This document shows, piece by piece, positions 20,064 to 22,785 of a stretch of 22,785 nucleotides of DNA. The stretch is from Usnea hakonensis (taxonomy: Eukaryota > Ascomycota > Lecanoromycetes > Lecanorales > Parmeliaceae), in the NCBI GenBank assembly GCA_013423325.1, contig BLJB01000143.1, positions 1-22,785 on the forward strand, in the 5' to 3' direction. The notes under the pieces are model-generated. The model was not told where the DNA came from. It searched no databases and saw nothing but the letters and a program-made list of their open reading frames with translations. Numbering within the stretch: position 1 is the stretch's first letter; the number at the start of each line of letters is the position of its first letter. A program made the translations under genes and the position numbers.

Positions 20064-20309
20064 TGTCAAGGTTCAGACTGAGATCTACGGGCGCACGGGT
20101 TGGTGTTGATGATTTGGCTCTGCTAACTATAGTGGAGGCTAGTTATACAAGACGAACACGAAGAGGAAAGAAAGAGGAAGAGAGTTCGCTCGAGAGATTT
20201 GCCCTTTAAATACCCGTGCCCCGTACGCTAGTAATCGATGTGTGTGTTTAGAATAAGTGAATATGGATTTGAATGTCACATGCTATGCATGTGTTGAGAA
20301 ACCGTGACA
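20064..20309. mobile_element. 246 bp solo-LTR-like insert
   Basis: It begins TGTCAAGG, ends CCGTGACA and is flanked by AAAG (20060-20063 and 20310-20313). Removing it and one AAAG restores the Gypsy RNase H frame exactly (...TTK/DLSY...). It has normal CA/TG content, a TTTAAATA box at 20214-20221 that could be an LTR promoter, and a CACATGC/GCATGTG inverted repeat near 20278-20294. A solo LTR left after recombination is the simplest reading. Confidence 0.8.
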
Positions 20310-22061
20310 AAAGACTTAAGTTATTAATAAGTATAGTATCTAGATATCTTATTCGAGTTTAACTTTTAGATCGTTTTTCGACCCGGTAAGTATAACGAGA
20401 AGGCTAATACCCTAATACGTATACCTAGCTCGATATTAATCGATAAGACTAATCTAAGGTTATAGTAATAATAATAGATTATATTAATTCCTAATTATAT
20501 TAATATTAGCTACGCTTTCGAAGTTAATTTTATATTCGAAAAGATCGTAGTTATAAATAAGATAGATATCGTTTATACGGAGTACCGCGACGCGATTACT
20601 ATAAATAAGATAATTTTATATAAAATTAATCTAAAAGATTACTAGATAGTTAATAGGGTCCTCTATAAAACCGGTCTCCTCTAGGTACTAGAGGGATTAT
20701 AAATAGATCTCCTTAAAAAAATCTATAACTAATATTTAACTAATTACCCTAGATAATAGCGTATAATTAAATTACTCCGCTAATACTATTACTAGCCCGA
20801 TTATATTATAGTTATTAAGTAGTTTATACGGAACTACGCGCGCTACTATTATAATAAGGTAACGCGTTAGAAGAAACGCGATCTCCTTTAACCCTTACTA
20901 ATCCCCTAAAAGAGGTAGTAGAATATAATAATAGACTTTATTATAGATCTCCTTTTATCTAAAGGTTTTAACGCTATCTATACTCTAGTTAACTATCTTA
21001 TTAAGAAACGATACTATATTTCTTACTATTCCGGCGATAACGATACCTCTATAAAGAAAACGGTTTAAATACTAATATAGAATATTTTCTATTTATATAG
21101 ACTTTCGCTATTAGTTATTTTAGATCGTAGACCCTAATTTATATCTACTATTTAGAAAGCTATATATAAATACTTAGGGATCTAATCTAACTTATTAATA
21201 ATATATTACCCCGAAACTAACGGTTAGTCTAAAAGGGCTAATTAAGAGATTAAAAAAGATCTATATATATATTATAATTATATATAGGACGACTAGACTA
21301 AATAGGTTCTAATATTCGAATTTAGCAATAATAATAACCTTAGTATAACTACTAGTATAACCCCGTTCTATATAAATAAGGGCTTTTACCCTCGGATAAG
21401 TTTCTCGCCTAACGCGATAAATTATAAATCTACTCGCGAACGTCTATAGGCTAAAATTATTAAGGATATTACTACTAAGATAAAAGAGATTACTAATTTC
21501 GACTAAGCTATAATTATTACTAGCTAAGTAAAAATAGAGCTCTAAGCGAATAAGTATTACTAGGAGTCTCCATTTAAAGAAGGCGATCTAGTTATATTAT
21601 TTATTAAGAATATTAAGACGATACGCCCCTATAAAGATCTTAATCTTAAGTAATTAAGCCTATTTAAGATTCTCGCTTAGATTAGTATATTATATCGCCT
21701 AGACCTTTCTACGAGTATAAGCTATCTAGGTATAACTTTCTACTTTTTACTATTTACTCTATACTCGAATAATTTTCTTTCTAGCCAAATTATCCCTCTA
21801 TCTAACCCGATTATACTCGACGGACTATTAGAATACGAGGTAGATAATTTACTAGACTCCTATATATACTACGGCCGCCTATAATATCGAGTTAAGTAGT
21901 TAGGTATAGATAATAATAATACGTAGTACTATACTAATACTAGGGAGTTTAATAACGCTATTAACGTAGCTAAAGATTTCTTTAAAAAGTACCCCGAGAT
22001 ACCTAAAAATCTAGACCGGACTATCTATACCTCTACTAATATAACTAATCGAGGTTATAAG

Positions 22062-22133
22062 AAATCCTCTACTACTATAGCTAATAGTGCCCCGAAGAAG
22101 TCCTCTACTACTATAGCTAATAGTGCCCCGAAG
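22062..22133. repeat. Two tandem 36 bp units in the Gypsy C-terminal tail
   Basis: Units at 22062-22097 and 22098-22133 encode the 12-residue repeat KSSTTIANSAPK (with RIP changes), and a third partial copy follows. They lie just after the chromodomain, in a Ser/Thr/Lys-rich tail before the final TAG at 22218. Confidence 0.85.
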
Positions 22134-22220
22134 AAGTCCTCTACTAGAGTAGTAAGCCCCTTTAAACCGGTACCGGTTAACCTTACTACCTATCGAAGCG
22201 AGCGCCTACGTAAACGCTAG

Positions 22221-22723
22221 AATTTAATTATATATATCTAATTAATCTTAGTATCCCTAGGCTTCGATCCCCTCGGTCGTACGAGTACCTACTAGAGTAA
22301 TTAACTATATATATAGTTCGGCCCGAACTGGGCCTTATAGAAGTATATATATAACTAGAAGAATATCTATTAATTAAAATATTACCTCTATATATATCTA
22401 TCGATCTTATTTTAGTTAAAATTTAGTATATACTTACTATATTATATAAAAAATTTTCAAAATACCGCTTTTTTATAAAATATAGAATTTTTATATAGTA
22501 TATTTAAGGCGGAAATAAGTACTATAGTATAATTTAGCTATTTTTAAAAAAAATCCGATCTTATAGAAATCTAATAATTTACCTTAATTACCTTACGTTC
22601 GGATTTTATCTAATCTACCCGGATTTCGCGCTAATTCGATTAGGGTTTTTCGATCTCTTAACTTTAAAATCTAATAATTTTTAGATTCGATTATTTTGCT
22701 AAAAAAAGTTAAATTCGATTTTT
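22221..22723. other. RIP-saturated 3' region after the Gypsy element
   Basis: Very AT-rich sequence downstream of the Gypsy stop, with a small palindrome AGTTCGGCCCGAACT at 22315-22329. It should contain the 3' untranslated region and possibly a 3' LTR, but I found no matching 5' copy. No gene is visible. Confidence 0.4.
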
Positions 22724-22785
22724 TGTTAGGACTGCAACCAGATCAAGTCAATGGTGGTATGTAACTAGGATTCAATTGATAGGGA
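22724..22785. other. Return to normal composition, possible new element
   Basis: The RIP-saturated DNA ends abruptly at TGTTAGGACTGC, after which CA and TG are common again. The first eight bases, TGTTAGGA, are the same as those at 14173, where another sharp change occurs. The window ends too soon to identify what follows. Confidence 0.35.

Larger units (their letters stand above)
15842..22220 (+). mobile_element. RIP-dead Ty3/Gypsy chromovirus
   Basis: The + frame read through stops shows a probable gag region (about 16400-17900), an aspartic protease box LINTGYST at 18173-18196 (Asp changed to Asn), and a reverse transcriptase with LNALTKRNRYPLPLVKKVI (about 19090-19150), LFGLTNSP (about 19287-19310) and an intact YLDDILIYSK at 19373-19402. 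RNase H ending near VFRPGK (about 20370), an integrase with IDFIID (20931-20948) and a chromodomain (about 21831-22010) follow, with a TAG at 22218-22220. Protease and RT share a frame. After subtracting the 250 bp added by the insertion at 20064, integrase and chromodomain share it too, so there is no net indel across about 4 kb. Chromodomains in such elements direct insertion to heterochromatin. The YLDD Asp codons follow A rather than T, which explains why RIP spared them. LTRs were not identified, so both ends are uncertain. Confidence 0.88.

Overview
The window looks like a chromosome segment of a filamentous ascomycete (Pezizomycotina). It has short spliced genes whose introns are 58-121 bp and carry CTNAC-type branch sites, pyrimidine-rich leaders, an intronless PD-(D/E)XK protein of a type common in fungi, and transposons mutated almost to saturation by repeat-induced point mutation (RIP: CpA to TpA, TpG to TpA). 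The exact species cannot be read from the sequence.

Layout. (1) 1-2990 is a gene-poor, moderately AT-rich stretch. It holds one small secreted-protein gene in two exons (383-802, +) and a relic reading frame (1933-2172). (2) 2991-10790 is a gene island that shows no RIP. It contains a small conserved fungal protein (3060-3523, -) with an apparent frameshift beside a C29 homopolymer; an unknown three-exon gene, here called A1 (3991-4956, -); a two-exon PD-(D/E)XK-like protein, N1 (5385-6651, +), divergent from A1; a 525-581 aa PD-(D/E)XK protein, N2 (6866 to 8440 or 8611, -), convergent with N1; and a second unknown gene, A2 (9464-10514, -). (3) 10791-22723 is a transposon graveyard. A RIP-saturated Tad1-like LINE (10791-14172) is followed by a RIP-saturated Ty3/Gypsy chromovirus (about 15842-22220). 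Three much less RIP-mutated insertions sit inside or between them: a 1446 bp LTR-bounded non-autonomous element (14396-15841, target duplication ATAAT), a 110 bp TG...CA insert with a tRNA-like A box (17344-17453, TTTTA) and a 246 bp solo-LTR-like insert (20064-20309, AAAG). (4) The last 60 bp return to normal composition.

The main result is the A1-N1-N2-A2 cluster. Once introns are placed, A1 and A2 share an ungapped motif, P-x4-S-I-x4-A-R-[IV]-x2-A-x-F, and both have a phase-0 intron immediately after the Pro codon, so I infer they are divergent homologues. They bracket two different predicted nuclease-fold proteins and lie next to TE-rich DNA. Whether the four act together is not shown by the sequence. 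The second result is how cleanly the two large retrotransposons died. Their pol frames can be followed for 2.8-3.7 kb with no net frameshift at any anchor motif, but CpA and TpG, and so nearly all ATG, TGG, CAR, CAY and TGY codons, are gone.
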